Shown piece by piece: positions 17,146 to 26,650 of a DNA stretch of 64,000 nucleotides. The notes beneath the pieces were generated by a model. That model searched no databases. It worked only from the letters and a program-made list of their open reading frames with translations, and was not told the origin of the DNA. Made by a program: the position numbers and the translations under genes. The DNA is taken from positions 2,801,001 to 2,865,000 of the forward strand of contig NZ_CP027773.1 in the NCBI RefSeq assembly GCF_003019815.1, read 5' to 3'. The stretch's first letter is position 1; every line of letters begins with the position of its first letter. This stretch comes from Variovorax sp. PMC12 (GTDB lineage Bacteria > Pseudomonadota > Gammaproteobacteria > Burkholderiales > Burkholderiaceae_C).

Positions 17146-18233
17146 AGTGAGGCTTCGAGCGCCGCGAGCATCCGCGCGTTCTCGTCGGCCGTTCCGACGG
17201 TGAGGCGCAGGCAGTTTGCGAGCAGTTCGTGCATTTTAGAAACGTTCTTCACCAGAACCCCGCGAGCCTTCATGCCTTCGAAGGTCTTGGCCGCGTCGGG
17301 CACGCGCAGCAGGATCATGTTGGCGTCGCTGGGCCAGGTCCTGACGCCCGGCAGGCGGCCGAGCCCCGTCATGAGGCGCTCGCGCTCCTCTCGGATCTGG
17401 CGGGCCTGGGCCTCGAACACCTCGGCGTGCTCCAGCGCGAACAGCGCGCACTCGCAGTTGAGCACGCTGATGTTGTAGGGCGGGCGCACCTTGTCGATCT
17501 CGGCGACCAGCGCCGCCGGCCCCATGAGGTAGCCCAGCCGGATGCCGGCCAGGCCGAACTTGCTGAGGGTGCGCATCAGCAGCACGTGGCCGTGCTTCGC
17601 CAGGCGGTCGATGTAGCTGCGGGCGGCGAAGGGCTGGTAGGCCTCGTCGATCACCACCAGGCCGCCCTGCGCGCCCTGGGCCTCGACGACTCTCTCCAGG
17701 ACGGCGTCGTTCCAGAGATTGGCGGTCGGGTTGTTCGGGTAGGCCAGGTAGACGATGGCGGGCTTTTCTCGCGCGATGGCGGCCAGCATGGCGGCCTCGT
17801 CGAGCTCGAAGTCGGCCGTGAGCGGCACGCCGGCGAACTTCAGGCCCTGCAGCTGCGCGCTCATGGCATACATGACGAAGCCGGGCAGCGGCGCCAGCAC
17901 CGTCGCGCCGGGCAGGTCGCAGGCAATGGCCAGCAGCGAGATCAGCTCGTCCGAGCCGTTGCCCAGCATCAGCGCGAAGCCTTCGGGCATCTGCGCGTGG
18001 GCCGCCAGCGCGCGCCGCAGATCGGCGCCGCGGTCGCCGGGATAGCGGTTGAGCGCCAGCGCGCCGAGCCGCGCGCCCAGCTCGGCCTGCAGCGCGGGCG
18101 GCAGGCCGAAGGGGTTTTCCATTGCGTCGAGCTTGACGAGGCCGCGCGCGTCCTGAACCGCGTAGGCATGCATGGACCGCACGTCGCTGCGGATGCGGTC
18201 GAGCGGCGGGCGGGCGGATTCGGGAGCGGTCAT
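17142..18233 (-). CDS. hisC: Histidinol-phosphate aminotransferase HisC
   Basis: This PLP-dependent class I/II aminotransferase converts imidazole-acetol phosphate and glutamate to histidinol phosphate. The 363-residue enzyme has the PLP Lys at K225 (RTLSKFGLAGIRLGY), the substrate/PLP motif YPNNPTAN at 165-172, the Asp of VIDEAYQPF, and an N-terminal KLDAMENPFGLP. The start codon overlaps the stop of the upstream 115-residue gene by 4 bp and the stop overlaps hisB by 4 bp, so the whole set is tightly coupled. Confidence 0.96.
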   Translation of the reverse strand: MTAPESARPPLDRIRSDVRSMHAYAVQDARGLVKLDAMENPFGLPPALQAELGARLGALALNRYPGDRGADLRRALAAHAQMPEGFALMLGNGSDELISLLAIACDLPGATVLAPLPGFVMYAMSAQLQGLKFAGVPLTADFELDEAAMLAAIAREKPAIVYLAYPNNPTANLWNDAVLERVVEAQGAQGGLVVIDEAYQPFAARSYIDRLAKHGHVLLMRTLSKFGLAGIRLGYLMGPAALVAEIDKVRPPYNISVLNCECALFALEHAEVFEAQARQIREERERLMTGLGRLPGVRTWPSDANMILLRVPDAAKTFEGMKARGVLVKNVSKMHELLANCLRLTVGTADENARMLAALEASL

Positions 18234-18577
18234 TTGGTGCAGCGGTAGCTGTTCTTCAGGGCGCCGGCCATGACCAGTTGCACTGGCATGTCGGCTTCGT
18301 AACTGTCGGCGTTGCGGGTGAGCTCGGTCTGGTAGAGCGAGCGGGCCATGGAAGGCTCGAGGCGGCGCCCCTCGACGCAGAACACGGGCTTGAGCCCATT
18401 GCGCTGCGACGATTCGACGCCTTCGCGCAGGCCCTCCAGCACACCCACGAGGTAGTAGCCGGCGTAGGCCTTGCCGTCTTTCTCGGTGGCCTCGAGCGTG
18501 CGCAGTTCGCGGATGCTCATGGCCTGGGCGCAGGCGGCCGTGGCCAGCGCGATCAGCAGGAAGGCGGCACGTTTCAT
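18230..18577 (-). CDS. Small secreted protein resembling the Rap1a/Tai family
   Basis: This 115-residue protein has a clear signal peptide (MKRAAFLLIALATAACAQA) and a mature part of about 95 residues. The pattern AYAGYYLVGVLEGL, then a Cys in PVFCVEG, and a C-terminal VMAGALKNSYRC recalls the Rap1a/Tai fold, which includes type VI secretion immunity proteins. The usual first Cys of that family is not obvious, so the assignment is tentative. It sits 4 bp after a lipoprotein gene and overlaps hisC by 4 bp. A histidine-related role is not implied. Confidence 0.55.
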   Translation of the reverse strand: MKRAAFLLIALATAACAQAMSIRELRTLEATEKDGKAYAGYYLVGVLEGLREGVESSQRNGLKPVFCVEGRRLEPSMARSLYQTELTRNADSYEADMPVQLVMAGALKNSYRCTK

Positions 18578-18581
18578 GGCG

Positions 18582-19397
18582 TCACTGGCGATAGCGCGGC
18601 GGCGGCGCGTAGCTGCCGTCGGCCGGGAAGGCGCTGGGCTGCTGCTGCGGCGATGCGTCGCGGCGCTGGCGGCGCGGCACGTCGCGCTGTTCCAGCTCGA
18701 ACAGCGCGGCGCCGATCACGCCGATGTTGCGCACGTCGCCGGCTTCCGTGTTGGCGGCATAGGCGCGCCCCGGCGTGGCGAAGCGGAAGGCGGCGACCTC
18801 GCTCTCGCTCTTGCGGAAGCCCTCGATGGTCAGCGCCTGCATCGGGCCCAGCACGTAGCCGCCGTTGCGCAGGCTGCCGGGCCTGCCGTTGAGCACGTCC
18901 AAGCCGTCGACCGTGGCGATCACCTCGTAGCTGCGCTCGCTGAGGTTGCGAAAGCGCAGCGTGTAGCGCGATCCCTCGACACCCGCCAGGCGGAACATGT
19001 CGTCGCCGCCGCTGCCCCGGCGCGCGCGCTGCAGCGGCAGCGGGCTGCCGGTCTCGTCGAGCACCGACCATTCGACGTCGCCGTCGGCCAGCAGCAGGTT
19101 CAGGCGGCGCTCGGGGTTGCTGCCCACCGCCCGGCGCACGGCACCTGCTTCGTTGTAGCCCAGCGAGGCCGTGTCGTCCGGCTGCGCGGACAGGCGCTTG
19201 GCGACGACCGTGCGGGTCTTCGATTCCAGGCCCTCGCCCCACTGCGTGCCGAGCCGCGGCGCGGTCGCCGCGGCGGGAGCGGCGCTGTTGGTGGTGACCG
19301 CCTGCGGCATCTGGCTGCAGGCGGCAAGCAATGCCGCGCCGGCGACGAGGCCGGTAGCGAACTTGAAAAGACGCGAACGATGGAGACGATCAATCAT
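18582..19397 (-). CDS. Putative lipoprotein of unknown function between hisD and hisC
   Basis: This 271-residue protein has a basic N-terminus, a hydrophobic helix and a lipobox LAAC with C27. After an Ala-rich linker comes a beta-rich domain at about 85-240, with YEVIATVDGLDVLNGRP and GYVLGPMQALTIEGFRKS followed by RNIGVIGAALFELE. The C-terminal tail is Gln/Pro/Arg-rich and ends PPPRYRQ. I know no named family. The start MIDRLHRS at 19397 is chosen because GGGAGGAG lies 8 bases upstream; a start 27 bp earlier would swallow that site. It is co-oriented between hisD and hisC. Confidence 0.7.
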   Translation of the reverse strand: MIDRLHRSRLFKFATGLVAGAALLAACSQMPQAVTTNSAAPAAATAPRLGTQWGEGLESKTRTVVAKRLSAQPDDTASLGYNEAGAVRRAVGSNPERRLNLLLADGDVEWSVLDETGSPLPLQRARRGSGGDDMFRLAGVEGSRYTLRFRNLSERSYEVIATVDGLDVLNGRPGSLRNGGYVLGPMQALTIEGFRKSESEVAAFRFATPGRAYAANTEAGDVRNIGVIGAALFELEQRDVPRRQRRDASPQQQPSAFPADGSYAPPPRYRQ

Positions 19398-19430
19398 CTT
19401 GCTGGCTCCTCCCTGGGGGGTCATGGAGCC

Positions 19431-20801
19431 TCAGATCTTACGCAGGCGCATGCGCGCGGCCTCTGCGTGCGCCTGCAGGCCCTCGCCCTCGGCCAGCGTG
19501 ACGGCGACGGGGCCGAGCACCTGGGCGCCGGCTTCGCTGACCTCGATCAGGCTGGAGCGCTTCTGGAAGTCGTACACGCCCAGCGGGCTGGAGAAGCGCG
19601 CCGTGCCGCTGGTGGGCAGCACGTGGTTGGGACCGGCGCAGTAGTCGCCCAGGCTTTCGCTGGTGAAGGCACCGAGGAAGATCGCGCCGGCGTGGCGCAG
19701 CAGCGGCTCCCACCGGTTGGGCTCGCTGCTGCTCACTTCGAGGTGTTCGGGGGCGATGCGGTTGCTGATCTCGCAGGCCTCTTCCATGCTCTTCGTGTGG
19801 ATCAGTGCGCCGCGGCCGTTGAGCGAAGCGGCGATGATTTCCGCGCGCGGCATGGCGGGCAGCAGGCGGTCGATCTCGGCCTGCACGCGGTCGATGTAGG
19901 CCGCGTCGGGGCACAGCAGGATGCTCTGGGCGAGTTCGTCGTGCTCGGCCTGGCTGAACAGGTCCATGGCCACCCAGTCGGGCGGCGTGCTGCCGTCGGC
20001 CAGCACCAGGATCTCGCTCGGGCCGGCGATCATGTCGATGCCCACGGTGCCGAACACGCGGCGCTTGGCGGCGGCCACGTAGGCGTTGCCGGGGCCGGTG
20101 ATCTTGTCGACGGCGGGAACGGTGGCGGTGCCGTAGGCCAGCGCGGCCACGGCCTGGGCGCCGCCGATGGTGAAAGCGCGCGTCACGCCTGCCACGTAGG
20201 CGGCGGCGAGCACCAGCACGTTGCGCTCGCCTTTCGTCGACGATTCGCCGCCGGAGCCGCCGGTCGCAACGCTGCCCTTCACAGGCGTCGGCACGACCAT
20301 GATGATTTCGCCGACGCCGGCCACATGCGCCGGGATCGCGTTCATCAGCAGGCTGGACGGATAGGCCGCCTTGCCGCCGGGCACGTAGATGCCGACGCGG
20401 TCCAGCGGCGTGACCTTCTGGCCCAGCAGCGTGCCGTCCACGTCGCGATAGCTCCAGCTTTCGCCGCTGGCCTTCTTCTGCGCCTCGTGATAGCTGCGCA
20501 CACGGTCGGCCGCGGCTTGCAGCGCAGCGCGCTGGTCTTCAGGCAGCGAATCGAAGGCTTCCTTGAAATCGGCTTGCGTCAGCTCGAGCTCCGACACGGC
20601 AGCCGCGCCGAGCCCGTCGAAGCGGCGGGTGTACTCCAGCACCGCCTCGTCGCCCCGCTTCTGCACGTCGGCCAGGATGTCGGCCACGACCTTCTCGATG
20701 GCCGCGTCGTCGTCCGCGGACCAATGCAGCCGCGCCTTGAATTCAGCGTCGAAGCTGGCTGAAGTCGTGGACAGTCGGGCGGGGGCTGCTTTCAGAGTCA
20801 T
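19431..20801 (-). CDS. hisD: Histidinol dehydrogenase HisD
   Basis: HisD oxidises histidinol in two NAD-dependent steps to histidine, with one Zn per site. The 456-residue protein shows family blocks KVTPLDRVGIYVPGGKAAYPS, KITGPGNAYVAAAKR, DMIAGPSEILVLAD, DLFSQAEHDELAQS and the late GAIFLGAFTSESLGDYCAGPNHVLPT. A short insert near residues 190-200 (VATGGSGGESSTKGER) is longer than in many homologues. It follows hisG by 20 bp. Confidence 0.97.
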   Translation of the reverse strand: MTLKAAPARLSTTSASFDAEFKARLHWSADDDAAIEKVVADILADVQKRGDEAVLEYTRRFDGLGAAAVSELELTQADFKEAFDSLPEDQRAALQAAADRVRSYHEAQKKASGESWSYRDVDGTLLGQKVTPLDRVGIYVPGGKAAYPSSLLMNAIPAHVAGVGEIIMVVPTPVKGSVATGGSGGESSTKGERNVLVLAAAYVAGVTRAFTIGGAQAVAALAYGTATVPAVDKITGPGNAYVAAAKRRVFGTVGIDMIAGPSEILVLADGSTPPDWVAMDLFSQAEHDELAQSILLCPDAAYIDRVQAEIDRLLPAMPRAEIIAASLNGRGALIHTKSMEEACEISNRIAPEHLEVSSSEPNRWEPLLRHAGAIFLGAFTSESLGDYCAGPNHVLPTSGTARFSSPLGVYDFQKRSSLIEVSEAGAQVLGPVAVTLAEGEGLQAHAEAARMRLRKI

Positions 20802-20821
20802 GGGCGTGGGTTTCGTGGGTT

Positions 20822-21459
20822 TCAGGAGGACGGAATGGCCGACGCGAACGCGTCGATGATGTGGCGGATCGGCTCGCGCTTGAGCTTGAGCGCCGCCTGG
20901 TTCACCACCAGGCGCGCGCTGATGTCCATGATGCGTTCTACCTCGACGAGGTGGTTGGCCTTGAGCGTGTTGCCGGTGGAGACCAGGTCGACGATGGCGT
21001 CGGCCAGCCCGGTCAGCGGCGCCAGCTCCATGCTGCCGTAGAGCTTGATCAGATCGACGTGCACGCCCTTGCTGGCGAAGAAGTCGCGTGCCAGGCCCAC
21101 GTACTTGGTGGCCACGCGCAGGCGGGAGCCCTGCTTCACGGCGGAGGCGTAGTCGTAGTCGGCGCGCACGGCCACGCTCAGGCGGCAGGCGGCGATGCGC
21201 AGGTCGAGCGGCTGGTACATGCCCTGGTTGCCGTTCTCCAGCAGCACGTCGAGCCCGGTCACGCCGAGGTCGGCGCCGCCGTACTGCACGTAGGTGGGCA
21301 CGTCGGAGGCGCGCACCAGCACCACGCGCACGTCGGGCCGGGTGGTTTCGAGAATCAGCTTGCGCGACTTCTCGGGGTCTTCGGTGACCTCGATGCCGGC
21401 CGCGGCCAGCAGGGGCATCGTCTCTTCGAAGATGCGGCCCTTGGAAAGCGCCAATGTGA

Positions 21460-21463
<4 letters not shown>
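20822..21463 (-). CDS. hisG: ATP phosphoribosyltransferase catalytic subunit HisG (short form)
   Basis: HisG joins ATP and PRPP in the first, feedback-controlled step of histidine synthesis. At 213 residues it is the short form, which lacks the C-terminal regulatory domain and normally works in a hetero-octamer with HisZ. Motifs are ITLALSKGRIFEETMPLL, GGADLGVTGLDVL and the PRPP loop LADAIVDLVSTGNTLKANHL. No hisZ is present in the window, so the regulatory partner lies elsewhere. The ATG overlaps the murA stop by 4 bp. Confidence 0.97.
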
Positions 21464-22749
<1,286 letters not shown>

Positions 22750-22789
22750 CGAAATTCCAGCGAAATCAGGGGCCGCCAGGGCCGGAAAG

Positions 22790-23032
22790 TTATTTTTCCA
22801 CTGCCGCCCATTCGGCCGGCGTGTAGGTCTTCATCGAAAGCGCGTGCACCTCGTCGGTGTGCATTTTCGCACCGAGGGTGGCGTAGACCCGCTGATGGCG
22901 CTGGATCGAGCGCTTGCCCTCGAATTCGGCCGAGACGATGGTGGCGTACCAATGCCGGCCGTCGCCCTCGAGCGTGATGTGCTCGCATGGGAGATGGGAC
23001 TGGATCAGGGCCTGGAGTTGTTCGGCGGTCAT
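22790..23032 (-). CDS. BolA-family protein (IbaG/YrbA-like)
   Basis: This 80-residue BolA-fold protein reads MTAEQLQALIQSHLPCEHITLEG at the start, with the family motif GDGRHWYATIVSAEFEGKRSIQRHQRVYATLG and a single conserved His near the C-terminal half (MHTDEVHALSMKTYTPAEW). BolA proteins pair with monothiol glutaredoxins through a [2Fe-2S] cluster and act in iron-sulfur handling. The place just before murA and after the mla genes matches IbaG/YrbA of E. coli. Confidence 0.93.
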   Translation of the reverse strand: MTAEQLQALIQSHLPCEHITLEGDGRHWYATIVSAEFEGKRSIQRHQRVYATLGAKMHTDEVHALSMKTYTPAEWAAVEK

Positions 23033-23053
23033 GGGATTTTGGGGAAGAGGCGC

Positions 23054-23818
23054 TCAGCTACGGATCTTGTAGCCGATGCGCAGCAGGTGGACGGCAATGG
23101 CGCTCACCACCAGCCAGGCGGTGCCGACGATGCCCAGGCTCAGCCACGGCGAGGCGTCGCTGACGCCGAAGAAGCCGTAGCGGAAGCCGTCGATCATGTA
23201 GAAGAACGGGTTCAGGTGGCTCACCTTCTGCCAGAAAGGCGGCAGCGAGCCGATCGAATAGAACACGCCCGACAGGAAGGTCATGGGCATGATCAGGAAA
23301 TTCTGGAACACCGCCATCTGGTCGAACTTCTCGGCCCAGAGGCCGGCGATGAGGCCCAGCGTGCCCAGCATGGCCGCGCCCAGCAGCGCGAACACGATGA
23401 TCCACAGCGGCGCCACGAAGTCGGGCACTGCGAAGAGCATGGTCACCAGGAACACGCCCAGCCCCACGGCCAGCCCGCGGATGATCGACGAGCCCACGTA
23501 GGCGAAGAACCAGCCCCAGTGCGACAGCGGCGTGAGCAGCACGAACACCAGGTTGCCCATGATCTTGCTCTGGATGATCGACGAAGAGCTGTTGGCGAAG
23601 GCGTTCTGCAGCACGCTCATCATCACGAGGCCAGGCACCAGGAAGGCCGTGTAGCCGACCGTGCCGTAGACCGTCACGCGGCCCTCGAGCACATGGCCGA
23701 ACACCATGAGGTAAAGCAGCGCGGTGAGCACCGGCGCGCCGACGGTCTGGAAGCCGACCTTCCAGAAGCGCAGCGTTTCCTTGTAGAGCAGCGCGCGCCA
23801 ACCGGTTACCGCCATCAT
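23054..23818 (-). CDS. ABC-2 type exporter permease (YadH-like)
   Basis: This 254-residue inner-membrane permease has about six helices and the ABC-2 family pattern: an N-terminal ALLYKETLRFWKVGFQTVGAPVL, VPGLVMMSVLQNAFANSSSSII, and the late MTFLSGVFYSIGSLPPFWQKVSHLNPFFYMIDGFRYGFFG. It pairs with the adjacent ATPase, whose stop it overlaps by 4 bp (ATGATG gives two possible starts). E. coli YadGH is the closest named pair; the substrate is unknown. Confidence 0.92.
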   Translation of the reverse strand: MMAVTGWRALLYKETLRFWKVGFQTVGAPVLTALLYLMVFGHVLEGRVTVYGTVGYTAFLVPGLVMMSVLQNAFANSSSSIIQSKIMGNLVFVLLTPLSHWGWFFAYVGSSIIRGLAVGLGVFLVTMLFAVPDFVAPLWIIVFALLGAAMLGTLGLIAGLWAEKFDQMAVFQNFLIMPMTFLSGVFYSIGSLPPFWQKVSHLNPFFYMIDGFRYGFFGVSDASPWLSLGIVGTAWLVVSAIAVHLLRIGYKIRS

Positions 23819-24762
23819 CTTGCAACCTCCAGCGGGGTCTGCTCGCCCGCCATCAGGTCGATGAACACGTCTTCCAGGTCGGCCTTGCGCATTTCCACGT
23901 CTTCCACCGCGACGCCGGCTTCGCGGATCGCGGCCAGCAGTTGTTCGACTTCATGGGCGTTCTGCGCCGGCAGCTGCACGATGCGCCCGGTGATGCGCGC
24001 GTTCTTCGCGATCTCCCAGGGCAGCATGGCGTCGGTCTTGAACCGCAGCACGTTGCTCGCAGCCGATTTCAGCAGTTCGCTGGTGCGGGCCAGCGCGATC
24101 ACGCGGCCCAGCTTGAGCATGGCGATGCGGCTGCACAGCGCCTCGGCCTCTTCCAGGTAATGGGTGGTGAGCAGCACGGTGCTGCCCTGCTTGTTGAGCC
24201 TGGCGACGAACTGCCAGAGCGTCTGGCGCAGTTCGACGTCGACGCCGGCGGTGGGCTCGTCGAGCACGATCACCGGCGGCTTGTGCACCAGCGCCTGCGC
24301 CACCAGCACCCGGCGCTTCATGCCGCCGGAGAGCTGGCGCATGTTGGCCGTGGCCTTGTCGGCGAGGCCCAGGCTCTGCAGCAGCTCGTCGATCCAGGCC
24401 TCGTTGTTCTTGATGCCGAAGTAGCCCGACTGGATGCGCAGCGACTCGCGCACGTTGAAGAAGGGGTCGAACACCAGCTCCTGCGGCACGATGCCCAGCT
24501 GGCGGCGGGCCTGCGCGAAGTCGCGCTGCACGTCGAAGCCGTGGACGCTGATGGCACCCGACGTGGGACGCGAGAGCCCCGCGAGCATGCTGATCAGGGA
24601 CGTCTTGCCGGCGCCGTTGGGACCGAGCAGGCCGAAGAATTCGCCCGGTTCGATCTGGAAGCTGACCTCGTCGACAGCCTTCAGCCCTTGCTTGCCTTGG
24701 GCTTTCTGCTGTTTGGAGGGGGGGTAGGTCTTGGAGACCGATTGGAATGAGATCGCGGGCAT
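23815..24762 (-). CDS. ABC exporter ATP-binding protein (YadG-like)
   Basis: This 315-residue ATPase has Walker A GPNGAGKT (about 48-55), Q-loop VPQELVFDPFF, signature LSGGMKRR, Walker B VIVLDEPTAGVD and switch His in TTHYLEEAEAL. An unusual lysine/glutamine-rich insert (PPSKQQKAQGKQG) precedes the first strand. The C-terminal 80 residues form an accessory domain. It is the ATPase for the downstream ABC-2 permease. Its ATG lies in the loop of a perfect 9-bp inverted repeat and has no visible Shine-Dalgarno. Confidence 0.93.
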   Translation of the reverse strand: MPAISFQSVSKTYPPSKQQKAQGKQGLKAVDEVSFQIEPGEFFGLLGPNGAGKTSLISMLAGLSRPTSGAISVHGFDVQRDFAQARRQLGIVPQELVFDPFFNVRESLRIQSGYFGIKNNEAWIDELLQSLGLADKATANMRQLSGGMKRRVLVAQALVHKPPVIVLDEPTAGVDVELRQTLWQFVARLNKQGSTVLLTTHYLEEAEALCSRIAMLKLGRVIALARTSELLKSAASNVLRFKTDAMLPWEIAKNARITGRIVQLPAQNAHEVEQLLAAIREAGVAVEDVEMRKADLEDVFIDLMAGEQTPLEVAR

Positions 24763-24775
24763 GGGAGCCCGCGAT
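24752..24775 (-). promoter_or_regulatory. Hairpin enclosing the start codon of the ABC exporter ATPase
   Basis: On the minus strand ATCGCGGGC pairs perfectly with GCCCGCGAT across a 6-base loop TCCCAT, so the AT of the ATG start is in the loop and its G in the stem. The site lies 20 bp after the mlaB stop. There is no U-run after it on the minus strand, so it is not a standard terminator. It could hold down translation of the exporter relative to the mla genes. Confidence 0.45.
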
Positions 24776-24795
24776 TTTACGGGGCTGTTACTTTT

Positions 24796-25071
24796 TCAGG
24801 GCGCGGCGGGCAAAAGGCCCGCAACGCCGTACAGGGTGGCCAGTTCGCGCAGCCGCGGGGAGAGGCCCTTGACCGAGAACCCCCGGCCCAGCGCGCTCGA
24901 TTCGCGGCGGCACTCCAGCAGCACGGCCAGCGCCGACGAATCGAACTGGGCCAGCGCGCTCGCGTCCACCACGGTGGAAGACGAATCGGTCTGGCCCTTC
25001 AGCCCCTGCTGCAGCATGCGCATGCAGGCGGGGGCCTCGTCATGGGTGAGCCGGGTGGGCAGGACCAGCAT
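24796..25071 (-). CDS. mlaB: STAS-domain protein MlaB
   Basis: This 91-residue STAS-domain protein has the SpoIIAA-like core SSTVVDASALAQFDSSALAVLLECRR with the conserved Asp/Ser loop. MlaB binds the MlaF ATPase in the cytoplasm and is needed for activity of the MlaFEDB phospholipid transporter. It comes last in the mla order F-E-D-A-C-B, 10 bp after mlaC, which supports the assignment despite low overall sequence character. Confidence 0.88.
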   Translation of the reverse strand: MLVLPTRLTHDEAPACMRMLQQGLKGQTDSSSTVVDASALAQFDSSALAVLLECRRESSALGRGFSVKGLSPRLRELATLYGVAGLLPAAP

Positions 25072-25081
25072 CGCTCGGCCC

Positions 25082-25738
25082 TCAGCCCTTGGCGTTGCCC
25101 TTGTTTCGCGCGGCCAGCGCGGCGATCAGGCCGTCGATGCCGCTCTTGTTGATTTCCTGCGCGAACTGGGTGCGGTAGGTATCGACCAGCCACACGCCCA
25201 GCACGTTCAGGTTGTAGACCTTCCAGCCGGCGCCCTGGCCGGGGGTCTTTTCAAGGCGGTAGTCCAGCTGGACCGGGTCGCCACGGCCCGTGACCTCGGT
25301 ACGCACCAGCACGTCGGTGTCGCTTGGCGAGCCGCGGAACGGGCGAACGGTGACGGTCTGGTCGGTCACCTGGTCGAGCGCGCCGGCATAGGTGCGCACC
25401 AGCAGGGTCTTGAACTCGTCCTGCAGGCGCTTTTGCTGCTCCGGCGTGGCGGTGCGCCAAGCCGGGCCGACGGCCGAGGCCGTCATGCGCTGGAAGTTGA
25501 CGTTGGGCATGATCTTGCTGTCGACCAGCACCATGATCTTGTTCACGTCACCCGACTTGATGCTGGTATCGGACTTGATGGTCTCGAGCACGTCGGTCGA
25601 GAGGCGCTTGACGAGCGCATCGGGCGCTTCGTCGGCTGCGCGCGCGGGCTGCACGAAGGCGACAGCGGCACCGAACAGCAGGGCGCCGGCCAGCACCAGG
25701 CGGCCGAGATCGCGTCGTTGCAAGGTCTTGTTGTTCAT
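25082..25738 (-). CDS. mlaC: Periplasmic phospholipid-binding protein MlaC
   Basis: MlaC ferries phospholipids between MlaA at the outer membrane and MlaD at the inner membrane. The 218-residue protein has a signal peptide ending AFVQPARA and the MlaC fold segments TDVLETIKSDTSI, KIMPNVNFQRMTASAVGPAWRTAT and GWKVYNLNVLGVWLVDTYRTQFAQEI. The signal peptide contains QRRDLGRLVLAG, so a twin-arginine route is possible. Upstream, 165 bp separate it from mlaA without a clear hairpin. Confidence 0.94.
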   Translation of the reverse strand: MNNKTLQRRDLGRLVLAGALLFGAAVAFVQPARAADEAPDALVKRLSTDVLETIKSDTSIKSGDVNKIMVLVDSKIMPNVNFQRMTASAVGPAWRTATPEQQKRLQDEFKTLLVRTYAGALDQVTDQTVTVRPFRGSPSDTDVLVRTEVTGRGDPVQLDYRLEKTPGQGAGWKVYNLNVLGVWLVDTYRTQFAQEINKSGIDGLIAALAARNKGNAKG

Positions 25739-25903
25739 GGAGAGTCCCTCAATCAAGTTTGAAAATCTGCGAAGCACGTCAAAGCAGCGGTGTGCACAGA
25801 CAAGAACGGGTTCGAGCGGCACGGCGCCTACCGGGTTCCTGTCCGGGAGGTGAAGCCTTGCAACCGGATGCAAGCAGCTCAGCCTCCCGAGCGCGCCGCA
25901 CGC

Positions 25904-26650
25904 TTACTTTCCGGCGCCGTCGTCAGGCGGGTTGCCGTCGTAGATCTGGCTTTGGCGGCGCTGCAGGAAAGCGTCACGCGTGAACGAATACTTGTCGAGC
26001 GCCGCGTCGCCGAGCAGGCGGCCGGCCCGCAGGTACTGGGAACGGGTGTCGACCACGTCCAGCACCGTCAGCGAATTGCGCCAGGCAACGTCGTGAATGT
26101 GGTTCACCGGGTCGCCCCAGAAATCCAGCGGCTTGGCCGCAGCGTCGCGCACGGTGGACGGGCCCAGCAGCGGCAGCACGAGGTAGGGGCCGGGGGCCAC
26201 GCCCCAGTAGCCGAGCGTCTGGCCGAAGTCTTTCTCGTGGCGGGGAATGCCCGCTTCGGTCGCGACATCCAGCAGGCCGCCAAGGCCTAAGAACGTATTG
26301 ACGTTCAGGCGCATGAAGGTTTCCGCGCTGTCCTGCAGCTTGAGCTGGGCCACGTTGTTGGCCAGGCTCCAGACGTCGCCGATGTTGCCGAAGAAGTTGT
26401 TCACCCCGGTACGCACCATGGAGGGCAGCACCTTCTGGTAGGCCGTGGCTACCGGGACGAGCACCGCGTCGTCGACGGTGTCGTTGAAGCGGGTGACACC
26501 GCGGTTGAACGGCTCGAGCGGGTCGGCCGGGTTGGCATTGGGGCCGGTGGCGCATCCGGCCACGAACGCGAGGACCGCTGCGGCACTTGCCCAGCGCAGG
26601 CCGCTACCCATGCGGTGCACGGGGCTTGACAGATTTGATCGTGTTTTCAT
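25904..26650 (-). CDS. mlaA: Outer-membrane lipoprotein MlaA (VacJ)
   Basis: MlaA is the outer-membrane lipoprotein that removes phospholipids from the outer leaflet and hands them to MlaC. The 248-residue protein has lipobox VAGC with C33 and the VacJ motifs DPLEPFNRGVTRFND, VNTFLGLGGLLDVATEAGIPRHEKDFGQTLGYWGV and GPYLVLPLLGPST. As in other Burkholderiales the gene lies inside the mla operon; its ATG overlaps the mlaD stop by 4 bp. The C-terminus ends NPPDDGAGK. Confidence 0.96.
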   Translation of the reverse strand: MKTRSNLSSPVHRMGSGLRWASAAAVLAFVAGCATGPNANPADPLEPFNRGVTRFNDTVDDAVLVPVATAYQKVLPSMVRTGVNNFFGNIGDVWSLANNVAQLKLQDSAETFMRLNVNTFLGLGGLLDVATEAGIPRHEKDFGQTLGYWGVAPGPYLVLPLLGPSTVRDAAAKPLDFWGDPVNHIHDVAWRNSLTVLDVVDTRSQYLRAGRLLGDAALDKYSFTRDAFLQRRQSQIYDGNPPDDGAGK

